32,063 nucleotides of DNA, taken from NCBI RefSeq assembly GCF_001466305.1, contig NZ_JWID01000019.1, forward strand, positions 1 through 32,063. Direction: 5' to 3'. Each line of letters starts with the position of its first letter. Within the stretch, counting starts at the first letter, position 1. Source of the DNA: Defluviitalea phaphyphila. Lineage in GTDB: Bacteria > Bacillota > Clostridia > Lachnospirales > Defluviitaleaceae. Below are positions 7,992-16,672 of this stretch, in pieces. The notes beneath the pieces were generated by a model that saw only the letters and a program-made list of their open reading frames with translations, was not told the origin of the DNA and made no database searches. The position numbers and the translations under genes were made by a program.

Positions 7992-9608
7992 TTATTCTCT
8001 TATTATTCCTAGTTTTATAAGTTTATCAGATATTCTTTTCCCCATAGGAATTACAGATAATTCTTCAGTTTTAATTCCTCCTATTGATAATAATATACTA
8101 ACATAAATTATCATTGAAAGTATAATCGACCCTAGAGTAGCAAAAGTATTACTATTTATTCCCCAAAATATAATTTTATAAAATATCCAAGAAAATACTC
8201 CCATACTAATAGCAGCAACAATTGGTTTTATAAAATTATTTACTACTTGTATTTTTACTTTTGTTAAATTAATGACAGCTTTCATATCAAGATATGTCAT
8301 AATTATATAAGAAAAAATAGCACTAATGATAGCTCCTTTAACATTAAGGCTTGGAATAGAAATTAAGAAAAAATTTAAAATAATTTTTATAAATGAACCA
8401 ATACCAGCATTTACAGCTGGAACATGTGACTTCCCTATCCCCTGCAAAATAGCTGTTAATACTTGAACTAAAGATAAAAATATAATTACTACTGCACCTA
8501 TTCTTAAAAGATCTCCACCTAAAGGATATTTAGGAAAAAGCATCATAAGTATATTATCTCCTAAAACAAATAGGCCTACAGCAGAAGGAGCTGCTAATAT
8601 CATAGCAATTCTTATTGCCAAATTTACTTTATTTGACACGATATTTTTTTCTTTTAAAGCTATAGAGGCTGCAATATTAGGTACAACAGCTACTGCTAAA
8701 GCTGCAGAAAGAGAAACGGGTAAATTAGTTAATGTCACATATTTCCCCACAAATTGTCCATAAAGCTCATTTATTTGAACTTCTGTCATATCCATTGATT
8801 GTAAAATCGACATAATCATTTTCATATCAATTAAATTAGTAATACTAGCAATAGTACTACCTATAATAATTGGTATAGAAATTGCAAAAAGCATCTTTGA
8901 TATGTCTAAAAAAGATTCCTCTATGTAACAATCTTTTTGTTTTTTAAATTTCTTAATTATTCTAGAACGTATTAATATATATATTAATATAAGAAATATT
9001 AATCCTGCTAAGGCTCCTATGCCTGTTCCCATAGTTCCTCCAGCTGCACCAAATTCTATCCCATATTTCAGAAAGAATCCTGCTAAAAAAATACTAAAAA
9101 TGGCATTAAAAATTTGTTCAATAATTTGTGAAATAGCCGTAGGAACCATGGTATTCATCCCTTGAAAATATCCCCTAAATACTCCCATGATTGCCACAAT
9201 AAATAATGTAGGAGATAAAGCTCTTATACTATAAATAGCTTTTGGAGATTTAGCTATAAAATTTAAAATAGGGGAAGCTCCAAACCATAAGGCTAAAGAA
9301 GCTCCCATTCCTGTTATTGTCGCTATTAATAACGAAATTTTAAATACCTTATGGGCATTTTTATATTGTTTTAAAGCAATTCTTTCAGAAACCATTTTAG
9401 AAACTGCTGCTGTAATACCTGATGACGAAAGTATAAAAAAGAAAATATAAATAGTAAATGCTATACCATAAAGACTATTTCCAAAATCTCCTATCATATT
9501 AGTAAGAGGCCAACGATAAACTAGACCTATAACTCGTACAATTAAGCTAGCAACAGCTAAAATAGCAGCTTGTTTAACTAATATTCCCCCAGTATTTTGC
9601 TTTGTCAT
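7992..9608 (-). CDS. MOP-superfamily lipid II/polysaccharide flippase (SpoVB/YtgP/MurJ-like)
   Basis: Integral membrane protein of about 538 residues with some 14 hydrophobic segments, the fold of the MurJ/SpoVB/Wzx group that flips polyprenyl-linked sugars across the membrane. The start of the mature fold (GGILVKQAAILAVASLIVRVIGLVYRWPL) and the GYFQGMNTMVPTAISQIIEQ segment are typical of Bacillus SpoVB/YtgP relatives. An upstream GTG at 9617 is possible, but the ATG at 9608 is preceded by GAGGTG with correct spacing. It begins 20 bases after typA ends and is followed by the BofC-like gene, so it is almost certainly in the typA operon. Whether it serves vegetative peptidoglycan or spore cortex cannot be told from sequence; the neighbouring BofC-like gene leans slightly towards sporulation. 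Confidence 0.88.
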   Translation of the reverse strand: MTKQNTGGILVKQAAILAVASLIVRVIGLVYRWPLTNMIGDFGNSLYGIAFTIYIFFFILSSSGITAAVSKMVSERIALKQYKNAHKVFKISLLIATITGMGASLALWFGASPILNFIAKSPKAIYSIRALSPTLFIVAIMGVFRGYFQGMNTMVPTAISQIIEQIFNAIFSIFLAGFFLKYGIEFGAAGGTMGTGIGALAGLIFLILIYILIRSRIIKKFKKQKDCYIEESFLDISKMLFAISIPIIIGSTIASITNLIDMKMIMSILQSMDMTEVQINELYGQFVGKYVTLTNLPVSLSAALAVAVVPNIAASIALKEKNIVSNKVNLAIRIAMILAAPSAVGLFVLGDNILMMLFPKYPLGGDLLRIGAVVIIFLSLVQVLTAILQGIGKSHVPAVNAGIGSFIKIILNFFLISIPSLNVKGAIISAIFSYIIMTYLDMKAVINLTKVKIQVVNNFIKPIVAAISMGVFSWIFYKIIFWGINSNTFATLGSIILSMIIYVSILLSIGGIKTEELSVIPMGKRISDKLIKLGIIRE

Positions 9609-9628
9609 AAAAAACACCTCAGTATTTA

Positions 9629-11455
9629 CTATTTCTTTCTTCTGGATTTTTGACGTTGCCCACTATTTAATATTCTTTTTCTTATTCTTAAACTTAAAGG
9701 AGTAACTTCTAAAAGTTCATCTTCTTGAATAAATTCAAGGCATTCTTCTAAACTCATTATTTTAGGAGGAGATAATCTTAAAGCTTCATCAGAACCAGAA
9801 GCTCTCATATTAGTTGCATGTTTCTTTTTACATACATTAACTTCTATATCTTCTCCCTTAGGATTCTGGCCTATAACCATTCCCTCATATACTTTAGTTC
9901 CAGGTTTAATAAATAATGTCCCCCTATCTTGAGCATTATACAGTCCATATGTTACGGCTTCTCCTGTTTCAAAAGCAATAAGAGACCCTTGGGATCTAGT
10001 TTCTATATCTCCCTTATATGGAGAATATCCATCAAATATAGTATTTAAAATACCATTCCCTTTAGTATCTGTTAAAAATTCTGATCGATATCCTATTAGT
10101 CCTCTAGAAGGAATGGAAAATTCTAAACGAGTATATCCTCCATTTGAGGAACCCATATTTATTATTTCTCCCTTTCTTCTCCCTAATTTTTCAATTACTG
10201 CCCCAACAAATTCCTCCGGAACATCAATTGTAGCTATTTCCATAGGTTCGTATCGTTTTCCATTTATTTCTTTGTATAATACCTCCGGTTTTGATACTTG
10301 AAACTCATATCCTTCTCTTCTCATCGTTTCTATTAATATAGATAAATGTAATTCTCCTCTTCCTAATACTTTAAAAGAATCCATAGAATCAGTTTCTTCA
10401 ACTTTAAGACTTACATCTGTTTGAGTTTCTTTTAACAACCTATCTCTTAAATTTCTAGAAGTAACAAATTTCCCTTCTTGTCCAGCAAAAGGGCTATCAT
10501 TTACTGAAAAAGTCATAGCAAGGGTAGGTTCTGATATCTTTACAAAGGGAAGAGGTTCAGGATATAACACATCACAAACTGTATCTCCTATATGAATACC
10601 TTCTATTCCAGAAATAGCTACTATATCTCCTATTGTGGCACTTTCAACTGGAATTCTTTTTAAACCTTCAAATTGATAAATCTTAGTAATTTTTACTTTT
10701 TGATTTTTATTTTCATCTAAGGCATTTACAATTATAGCGTCTTGATTGACCTTTATTTTTCCTCTTTCCACTTTTCCTATGCCTATTCTTCCTACATATT
10801 CATTATAATCAATAGTAGAAATAAGTACCTGTAACGGAGCATCTTTATCTCCAACAGGAGATGGTATATAATTTACAATAGTCTTAAATAAGGGTTCCAT
10901 ATTTTCCCCTCTATGAAAACTATCTAAAGAAGCTGTTCCATTTTTAGCAGAGGTAAATACAAAAGGACAATCTAGTTGTTTATCATCTGCTTCTAATTCA
11001 ATAAATAAATCTAACACTTCATCTACAACTTCTTCCGGTCTTGCTTCTGGTCTATCAATTTTATTAATACATACTATAACAGGAAGTTCTAGATCTAATG
11101 CTTTTTTTAATACAAACTTTGTTTGGGGCATAGGTCCTTCAAAAGCATCTACAACCAATATCACTCCATTTACCATTTTTAAAACTCGTTCTACTTCTCC
11201 TCCAAAATCTGCATGTCCTGGAGTATCAACAATATTTATTTTAGTACCTTTATAATATACTGATGTATTTTTAGATAAAATGGTAATACCTCTTTCTCTT
11301 TCTAAATCATTTGAATCCATTATTCTATCATGTATTTCTTGATTTTCTCTAAAAATTCCACTTTGTTTTAAAAGTTCATCTACTAATGTAGTTTTACCAT
11401 GGTCTACATGGGCTATAATAGCTATATTTCTAATATCATCTCTTAATTCTTTCAT
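9629..11455 (-). CDS. typA: Translational GTPase TypA/BipA
   Basis: Ribosome-associated GTPase of 608 residues, the usual length, involved in 50S assembly and stress or cold adaptation. The GTPase domain has AHVDHGKTT at residues 15-23, the switch segment RERGIT, VDTPGHADF and the NKID base-specificity motif. Elongation-factor-like domains II, III and V and the BipA-specific C-terminal domain (LRASGSD-type loop NMRASGSDEALRL) follow, ending in a basic tail RRKK. The start at 11455 is set by AGAGAGTGAG upstream; the Shine-Dalgarno is only moderate. It is the first gene of the operon with the flippase and BofC-like genes, read from the promoter at 11501-11529. Confidence 0.97.
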   Translation of the reverse strand: MKELRDDIRNIAIIAHVDHGKTTLVDELLKQSGIFRENQEIHDRIMDSNDLERERGITILSKNTSVYYKGTKINIVDTPGHADFGGEVERVLKMVNGVILVVDAFEGPMPQTKFVLKKALDLELPVIVCINKIDRPEARPEEVVDEVLDLFIELEADDKQLDCPFVFTSAKNGTASLDSFHRGENMEPLFKTIVNYIPSPVGDKDAPLQVLISTIDYNEYVGRIGIGKVERGKIKVNQDAIIVNALDENKNQKVKITKIYQFEGLKRIPVESATIGDIVAISGIEGIHIGDTVCDVLYPEPLPFVKISEPTLAMTFSVNDSPFAGQEGKFVTSRNLRDRLLKETQTDVSLKVEETDSMDSFKVLGRGELHLSILIETMRREGYEFQVSKPEVLYKEINGKRYEPMEIATIDVPEEFVGAVIEKLGRRKGEIINMGSSNGGYTRLEFSIPSRGLIGYRSEFLTDTKGNGILNTIFDGYSPYKGDIETRSQGSLIAFETGEAVTYGLYNAQDRGTLFIKPGTKVYEGMVIGQNPKGEDIEVNVCKKKHATNMRASGSDEALRLSPPKIMSLEECLEFIQEDELLEVTPLSLRIRKRILNSGQRQKSRRKK

Positions 11456-11500
11456 TTTCTCACTCTCTTTTTTTGCAAAATTTTGTTGTAAACAAAAAAT

Positions 11501-11529
11501 ATTGTATCACAAAATAAATTAATATCCAA
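11501..11529 (-). promoter_or_regulatory. Promoter of the typA operon
   Basis: On the minus strand TTGGAT (11524-11529) and TACAAT (11501-11506) are spaced by 17 bases, with TGA before the -10 giving an extended -10. The block 11497-11517 is nearly identical to the -10 region of queG (see findings). About 45 bases separate it from the ATG. Confidence 0.5.
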
Positions 11530-11821
11530 TTATATTCTTGTTATATTTTATATTAATTATTATTTTCTTTTATCATTGCTTATTATTTACTAAAATATAT
11601 TTTTATTATTACAAATATAAATAAAAATATAGGGCTTTCCTTTTTATTTTCTTAATTTTTTCTTTTTTTATATAAATCATTTCCATTAATCATAATTTTA
11701 AGTAAAACATAGAACTTCTAGTCAAAATTAAGAAATTATCTTTTATTTATAGTTATAAGAATAATTAAATAGTTTATGGGTAAAAATTAAAAATGAAAAC
11801 TCAATTGAAAGAAGGTTTCAA
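11530..11821. other. AT-rich divergent intergenic region
   Basis: Together with the typA promoter this gives a 366-base gap between divergent genes typA and the cis-prenyltransferase. It is nearly all A and T. I see no RNA gene and no convincing hairpin. The right-hand gene must have its promoter here, but no -35/-10 pair stands out. Confidence 0.5.
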
Positions 11822-12442
11822 ATGCAAATTACTAAATTTAAAAGATTACCTAAACATATTGGTATTATTCCTGATGGAAATAGGAGATGGGCTGTATCCC
11901 ATAATAAAGAAAAACATGAAGGATATAATTATGGTATCGCTCCAGGATTTGAACTTTATAATCTTTGCTTAAAACATGGAATTAAAGAACTAACTTTTTA
12001 TGGATTTACTCAAGATAATACTAAACGTCCTGCTATTCAAACCAAAGCCTTTCAAAAAGCTTGCGTAGATGCAGTAATGAAATTAGCTAATAGAGATGCT
12101 AATTTATTAGTCATAGGTAATCATACTTCCCCTCTTTTCCCAAAGGAACTTCTACCTTTTGCTAATAAAAGAGTTCGCTTTGGAAAAGGGCTTATAAATA
12201 TTAATTTTCTTGTAAATTACGGGTGGAAATGGGATTTATCTACTAATGCCTCTAAAAATATTCCTAGAATTGACCTTATTATTCGATGGGGAGGAAGAAG
12301 AAGATTGAGTGGATTTTTACCTATACAATCAGTTTATGCAGATTTTTATATAATAGATGATTTTTGGCCAGATTTTAAAGAAAATCATTTATATGAAGCA
12401 CTTTCTTGGTATCAAACCCAAGACATAACTTTAGGAGGATAA
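11822..12442 (+). CDS. Short, atypical cis-prenyltransferase (UppS family)
   Basis: 206-residue protein of the undecaprenyl-diphosphate synthase family, which joins isopentenyl diphosphate units in cis configuration. Recognisable in order: HIGIIPDGNRRWA (residues 12-24, with the catalytic Asp18), TFYGFTQDNTKRP (58-70), NYGWKWDL (132-139), DLIIRWGGRRRLSGF (151-165, keeping the diphosphate-binding Arg and Ser) and FWPDFKE (181-187). It differs from housekeeping UppS: about 240-250 residues is usual, the segment between NYG and DLIIR is some 25-30 residues shorter, the Trp of the ENW motif is Thr, and PDGNRR resembles archaeal and eukaryotic enzymes. It is not next to cdsA or dxr. It may be a short-chain or specialised enzyme, or an inactive relative. 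The start has GAAAGAAGG seven bases upstream. It stands alone. Confidence 0.82.
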   Translation: MQITKFKRLPKHIGIIPDGNRRWAVSHNKEKHEGYNYGIAPGFELYNLCLKHGIKELTFYGFTQDNTKRPAIQTKAFQKACVDAVMKLANRDANLLVIGNHTSPLFPKELLPFANKRVRFGKGLININFLVNYGWKWDLSTNASKNIPRIDLIIRWGGRRRLSGFLPIQSVYADFYIIDDFWPDFKENHLYEALSWYQTQDITLGG

Positions 12443-12515
12443 TTATTTAAATATTATATATCTTTCAAACTAATATTATTAAAATTACAAATAAATATTT
12501 ATAATATTTTCATTA

Positions 12516-12540
12516 TAAGGTCTTATAGCCTTTCTTTTTT
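12516..12540 (+). terminator. Weak terminator after the cis-prenyltransferase gene
   Basis: AAGGT and GCCTT can form a 5-bp stem with one G-U pair around CTTATA, followed by TCTTTTTTT. It lies 75 bases past the stop codon. The stem is short, hence low confidence. Confidence 0.35.
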
Positions 12541-13165
12541 TATACTTTTTTTCTATATCATAAATACATAATAAAATTTTATAATAAGTTATTTACTCTA
12601 CACTTTTTTATGTATAATATCATCGATAATTTATTTCTTATAATTTTAAATATTAATAATGCTTATAAAATATTTCTTACTATTTGTAATATAATGTTAT
12701 TTATTAAAAATAATATTATACTTTATGTAAAAAACTAAGACATATTTTAAAATTATTTTTTACAAATTATACTAATTTCTTTAATTTTTAAATTATAAAT
12801 AAATTATATTAATATTACATTTAATATTATATACTATGACGAAAATATAATATTTTTATACAAATTTTATATTTTTGATATTTAAGTAATATAGAAATAA
12901 TATAGTGCTATATTGCTTTTTTTGTATAAAAATTTAAATAAAATATCTGATAAAGTATAATAAAAAATTATATATTACTTATTATTTAAACAGGTATTGA
13001 AGTCTCTAATCCTTTATAATAAAATATGTATAAAAATCCCTAGAATTATTCTTTTTCGTAATTTCTTTTATATATGTATATTTATGTTTTCATAAAAAAT
13101 TGTTTTCTTATTTAAAATTTATAACTGCATGCACTTTATTTATATATAATCTATATTGCATAATA

Positions 13166-13187
13166 TGATATAATACTAATATCACAT
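13166..13187 (+). promoter_or_regulatory. clpE -10 element inside a small inverted repeat
   Basis: TGATATAAT is a consensus extended -10 (hexamer 13169-13174); no good -35 is visible. TGATAT (13166-13171) and ATATCA (13179-13184) form an inverted repeat around it, so a repressor site is possible. I see no CtsR-type GGTCAAA heptad repeat in the upstream region. Confidence 0.4.
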
Positions 13188-13227
13188 AATCTTAATCAGT
13201 TAGACAATATAATACGGAGTGATTAAA

Positions 13228-15516
13228 ATGATAAAATGTTCTATTTGCAAAAAAAATGTTGCCGTTATTTTTATTCCTAAAACAATTAATGGTAAACAAG
13301 AAATGATTGGACTTTGTATGAATTGTGCTAAAAAACAAGGAATTTCTCCAATGAAATATATATTACAACAAACTAACTTTTCTGAAGAAGATTTAGAAAA
13401 TCTTAATGAACAAATGAATAGCTTATTTGAAGATATAAATGTTGATAATATTGATGAAATAAATAACAACCCAAATTCTCTTTTTAATTTTATTAGCAAT
13501 GCTTTTTCTGGAATAAAAAGTTCTAATGAAAAAGACTTCCAATCTTCAAATGAATCTGAAGTTTCCTCTAACTCAACAGAAACTAAATCTACTAAAAATG
13601 AAAAGAAAAAAAAGAAAAAGAAATACTTAGATCATTACGGAATCAATTTAACAGAAAAAGCTAAAAAAAATGAAGTAGATAGAATTATAGGGCGAAATAG
13701 AGAAATTGATAGAGTAATACAAATTATTAATAGACGAACAAAAAATAATCCCATTCTTATTGGTGAACCTGGAGTAGGAAAAACTGCTATAGCTGAGGGA
13801 TTAGCCGTTAGAATCGTAGAAAAACAAGTTCCACTAAAATTACGTAATACAGAAGTATATCTTTTAGATTTAACGGCTGTTGTAGCTGGTACACAATTTA
13901 GAGGACAATTTGAAGGAAGAATGCAATCAATTATAAAGGAAGCAAAAACATGTGGAAATATAATTTTAGTAATTGATGAAGTTCATAATATAATTGGAGC
14001 TGGCACTGCTGAAGGAGGAGCTATGAACGCTGCAAATATCTTAAAACCAGCTCTAGCCCGTGGGGAAATTCAAGTTATAGGAACAACCACTTTAGAAGAA
14101 TATAAAAAATATATTGAAAAAGATTCTGCTCTTGAAAGACGTTTTCAACCTGTTCTTGTAGAAGAACCTTCTGTTTCGGAAACTATTGAAATAATTAAAG
14201 GAATAAAAGATTACTACGAAAAATATCATAAAGTATACATTCCTGACGAAGTAATAGAAGGAGCAGTTAAATTATCTAAAAGATATATAACTGATAGATT
14301 TCTTCCAGATAAAGCCATAGATGTTTTAGATGAAGCAGGTTCAAGGGCTAATCTTAAAAATCAAGGTCTAGTAGAATTAGAAGCTCTAAAAGAAGAATTA
14401 GCTTTAGTACAATCTAAAAAAGAAGAAGCTGCTTCTATGGATGATTATGAAAAAGCTGCAGAATATAAAGTTGAAGAATGTAGACTTCAAGATAAAATTG
14501 AAAAACTAAAAAAACAAAGTAGCAAAGTCATAATCACAATGGATGATGTAGCTTCTGTTATAGAATCTTGGACAAAAATTCCAGTACAAAAAATAACTCA
14601 AATAGAAGCAGAAAAACTTCTAACCCTTGAAGATAATCTTCATAAAAGAATTATAGGCCAACATAAAGCTGTTGTTAGCCTTTCTAAGGCTATTCGCAGA
14701 AATCGCTCTGGATTTAAAAAAGTAAAAAGACCTTCTTCTTTTATATTTGTTGGACCTACTGGAGTTGGTAAAACAGAATTAGTTAAAACCCTTGCATCTG
14801 AATTATTTGGTAGTGAAGAAGCTTTAATTCGCATTGATATGTCTGAATATATGGAAAAACATGCTGTATCAAAACTAATAGGCTCTCCTCCAGGATATGT
14901 TGGATATGACGAAGGAGGTCAGCTAACTGAAAAAATTAGAAGACGTCCATACTCTGTCATTTTATTAGATGAAATTGAAAAAGCTCATCCGGATGTTTTT
15001 AATATGCTTTTACAAATTTTAGAAGACGGAAGACTTACAGACAGTCAAGGCCGTACTGTACATTTTGAAAATACTATAATAATTATGACTTCTAATGCTG
15101 GAACTAATTTAAAAGCTCATGGTATTGGTTTTGAAAAAAATAACTATCATGCCTTAGAAAATAAAGTTCATGACGCATTAAAAGAAACTTTTAGAGCAGA
15201 ATTTTTAAATCGAATTGATGAAGTTATTGTATTTACAGAATTAAGTAAAGAAGAATTAAAACAAATCATAAATTTAATGCTGAAAGAAGTTATCTCTGAA
15301 GCACGAGAGAAAAATATTATTTTAAAAATAGATGATGATGTTAAAGATTTTATTCTAGAAAAATCTTATGACCCAAAATATGGAGCTCGTCCATTAAGAA
15401 GAAATATTCAAAAGTTCATAGAAGATGAATTAGCTGAACTATTCCTTAAAGGAGAAATTTCTGAAGGAAATACAGTTCATGTTAAATTAAAAGATGATAA
15501 AATCATATTTATATAA
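13228..15516 (+). CDS. clpE: ClpE-type AAA+ unfoldase with N-terminal zinc finger
   Basis: ATP-dependent Clp protease regulatory subunit of 762 residues. N-terminus: a zinc finger with C4-x2-C7 and C30-x2-C33, the mark of ClpE rather than ClpC. A Ser- and Lys-rich linker (EKKKKKKK near residue 127) follows. First AAA+ module: GEPGVGKT at about 179-186 and a VIDEVHN Walker B. A UVR-like coiled segment lies near 390-425. Second AAA+ module: GPTGVGKT at about 509-516 and LLDEIEKAHPD. The IGF tripeptide at about 633-635 is the ClpP docking loop, so it should work with ClpP. A GTG at 13219 opens the frame, but the ATG at 13228 is preceded by CGGAGTG and is chosen. ClpE is somewhat longer here than in Bacillus (about 700), mainly in the linker. 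It is monocistronic with a strong terminator. Confidence 0.93.
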   Translation: MIKCSICKKNVAVIFIPKTINGKQEMIGLCMNCAKKQGISPMKYILQQTNFSEEDLENLNEQMNSLFEDINVDNIDEINNNPNSLFNFISNAFSGIKSSNEKDFQSSNESEVSSNSTETKSTKNEKKKKKKKYLDHYGINLTEKAKKNEVDRIIGRNREIDRVIQIINRRTKNNPILIGEPGVGKTAIAEGLAVRIVEKQVPLKLRNTEVYLLDLTAVVAGTQFRGQFEGRMQSIIKEAKTCGNIILVIDEVHNIIGAGTAEGGAMNAANILKPALARGEIQVIGTTTLEEYKKYIEKDSALERRFQPVLVEEPSVSETIEIIKGIKDYYEKYHKVYIPDEVIEGAVKLSKRYITDRFLPDKAIDVLDEAGSRANLKNQGLVELEALKEELALVQSKKEEAASMDDYEKAAEYKVEECRLQDKIEKLKKQSSKVIITMDDVASVIESWTKIPVQKITQIEAEKLLTLEDNLHKRIIGQHKAVVSLSKAIRRNRSGFKKVKRPSSFIFVGPTGVGKTELVKTLASELFGSEEALIRIDMSEYMEKHAVSKLIGSPPGYVGYDEGGQLTEKIRRRPYSVILLDEIEKAHPDVFNMLLQILEDGRLTDSQGRTVHFENTIIIMTSNAGTNLKAHGIGFEKNNYHALENKVHDALKETFRAEFLNRIDEVIVFTELSKEELKQIINLMLKEVISEAREKNIILKIDDDVKDFILEKSYDPKYGARPLRRNIQKFIEDELAELFLKGEISEGNTVHVKLKDDKIIFI

Positions 15517-15552
15517 AATTATTTTCATCTTTATTTCCTATAATTTTTAATA

Positions 15553-15596
15553 AAAATTTAAAGGATTGAGAAATATTTTTCAATCCTTTAAATTTT
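15553..15596. terminator. Bidirectional terminator between clpE and queG
   Basis: A perfect 17-bp stem (15553-15569 with 15580-15596) has GGATTGA/TCAATCC as its GC-richest part, flanked by A and T tracts, with a 10-base loop. It serves clpE on the plus strand and queG on the minus strand; the queG stop codon (15595-15597) overlaps the stem. Confidence 0.9.
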
Positions 15597-16491
15597 ATAC
15601 TTTTTCTTTTATAATTTCAAAATTTCTAATAATTATTTTTTTCCCTCTCCAGGCAAAAGCCCTTTCTTTATATCTTCTTATAAATTCTTTATTAGAAATA
15701 TTTAAAATTTCATTATAATCTATTTTAGTTATTATATTTTCTCTAAATTCTTTTATATTAGTCTCTTTAATATTTATATTATGAGGACATACCTCTTGAC
15801 AAACGTCACACCCAAATACTAAATTACTTTTTTTTATTATTTTCTTTTCTTCCTCAGATAATTCTCCTTTTTTTTGAGTAATATAAGATTTGCACTTATT
15901 AGTATTTATATTAAAATTACCAAGAATTGCAGACCCCAAACACTCTTTTATACATTTTCCACATCGCATACAAGTTTTATTCATAGGCTTATCTACTTCA
16001 AAAGGATAATTATTTATTATATACCCTATAAAAATATAAGAACCATATTTATCTGTAATTATATGACCATTTATTCCATAAAAACCTAATCCAGCTTTAT
16101 AAGCTAAATACCTATCTACCAAAGGTCCAGTATCTACAAAACTTTTATAATGAAAATTATTTATTTCTTTATCTAAAAATTTACCTATTTGTTCTAATTT
16201 ATTTTTTATAATTTTGTGATAATCAAGACTAAAAGTATAATTCGATATATTTTTTTCTTTTACCTCTCCAATATAATAAGGGAAAATACATACAATAACT
16301 GATTTAGCATCTTCAAGAGTTAAAGTAGGGTCTATTCTTTTTTTAATATCTTTTTCTTCAAATTCATTATTATGCTTATCTTTCACTCTTTTTTTAAGAA
16401 TTTTTCCTAATTCATAATATGGTCCTTTATCTGCAATACCTACACATTCAATTCCTATCGAATTGCAAAATTGCTTTAATTTATCTTTCAT
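15595..16491 (-). CDS. queG: Epoxyqueuosine reductase QueG, short form
   Basis: Cobalamin-dependent iron-sulfur enzyme for the last step of queuosine synthesis in tRNA. The protein has 298 residues: the catalytic aspartate D120 lies in FVDTGPLVDR; a first 4Fe-4S site is at C174, C177, C180 and C184 (CMRCGKCIKEC); the second uses C200, C228, C231 and C235 (CDVCQEVCP). It is about 80 residues shorter than E. coli QueG and lacks the C-terminal HEAT-like tRNA-binding extension, as in other clostridial versions. The start is supported by GGATGGAG upstream of ATG. It is monocistronic, with an extended -10 at 16579-16587. No other queuosine gene is in the window. Confidence 0.9.
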   Translation of the reverse strand: MKDKLKQFCNSIGIECVGIADKGPYYELGKILKKRVKDKHNNEFEEKDIKKRIDPTLTLEDAKSVIVCIFPYYIGEVKEKNISNYTFSLDYHKIIKNKLEQIGKFLDKEINNFHYKSFVDTGPLVDRYLAYKAGLGFYGINGHIITDKYGSYIFIGYIINNYPFEVDKPMNKTCMRCGKCIKECLGSAILGNFNINTNKCKSYITQKKGELSEEEKKIIKKSNLVFGCDVCQEVCPHNINIKETNIKEFRENIITKIDYNEILNISNKEFIRRYKERAFAWRGKKIIIRNFEIIKEKV

Positions 16492-16574
16492 GAAATTTCT
16501 CCATCCTAAAAATATTCTTATTTAACACTAAATATTATCATTTAGCATTGAAATAAGAAAATAATTACAACTAG

Positions 16575-16595
16575 AAATATTATATCACAAAATAA
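16575..16595 (-). promoter_or_regulatory. queG extended -10 region
   Basis: On the minus strand TGA precedes TATAAT (16579-16584); no good -35 is visible. Twenty of the 21 bases here match the typA -10 region at 11497-11517. Confidence 0.45.
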
Positions 16596-16634
16596 TAAAA
16601 ACTACTCATTAAACTAGTAATTTTCATTGTATAA

Positions 16635-16672
16635 AAAATTAAGTCGCTTGAATATTCAAGCGACTTAATTTT
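16635..16672 (-). terminator. Terminator of ddh
   Basis: A perfect 38-base palindrome centred at 16653/16654 contains AAGTCGCTTGAAT and its complement, followed on the minus strand by a T6 tract. The ddh stop codon (16671-16673) lies at its edge. It could also act on the plus strand. Confidence 0.92.

Larger units (their letters stand above)
12443..13227. other. Long gene-free AT-rich stretch upstream of clpE
   Basis: 785 bases, overwhelmingly A and T, with no protein-coding signal I can support. It holds a weak hairpin with T tract at 12516-12540 (AAGGT/GCCTT stem), a second AT-only hairpin AATATAG/CTATATT at 12899-12914 followed by T7 at 12917-12923, and the clpE -10 region near 13169. A 42-codon frame at 12610-12738 lacks a ribosome binding site. 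A small untranslated RNA is possible but not shown. Confidence 0.45.

Noticed and set aside
12610-12738. A 42-codon open frame beginning MYNIIDNLF on the plus strand in the long gap before clpE
   Set aside because: It has no ribosome binding site, its composition is only that expected of AT-rich DNA (Asn, Ile, Leu, Phe), and no recognisable motif is present.
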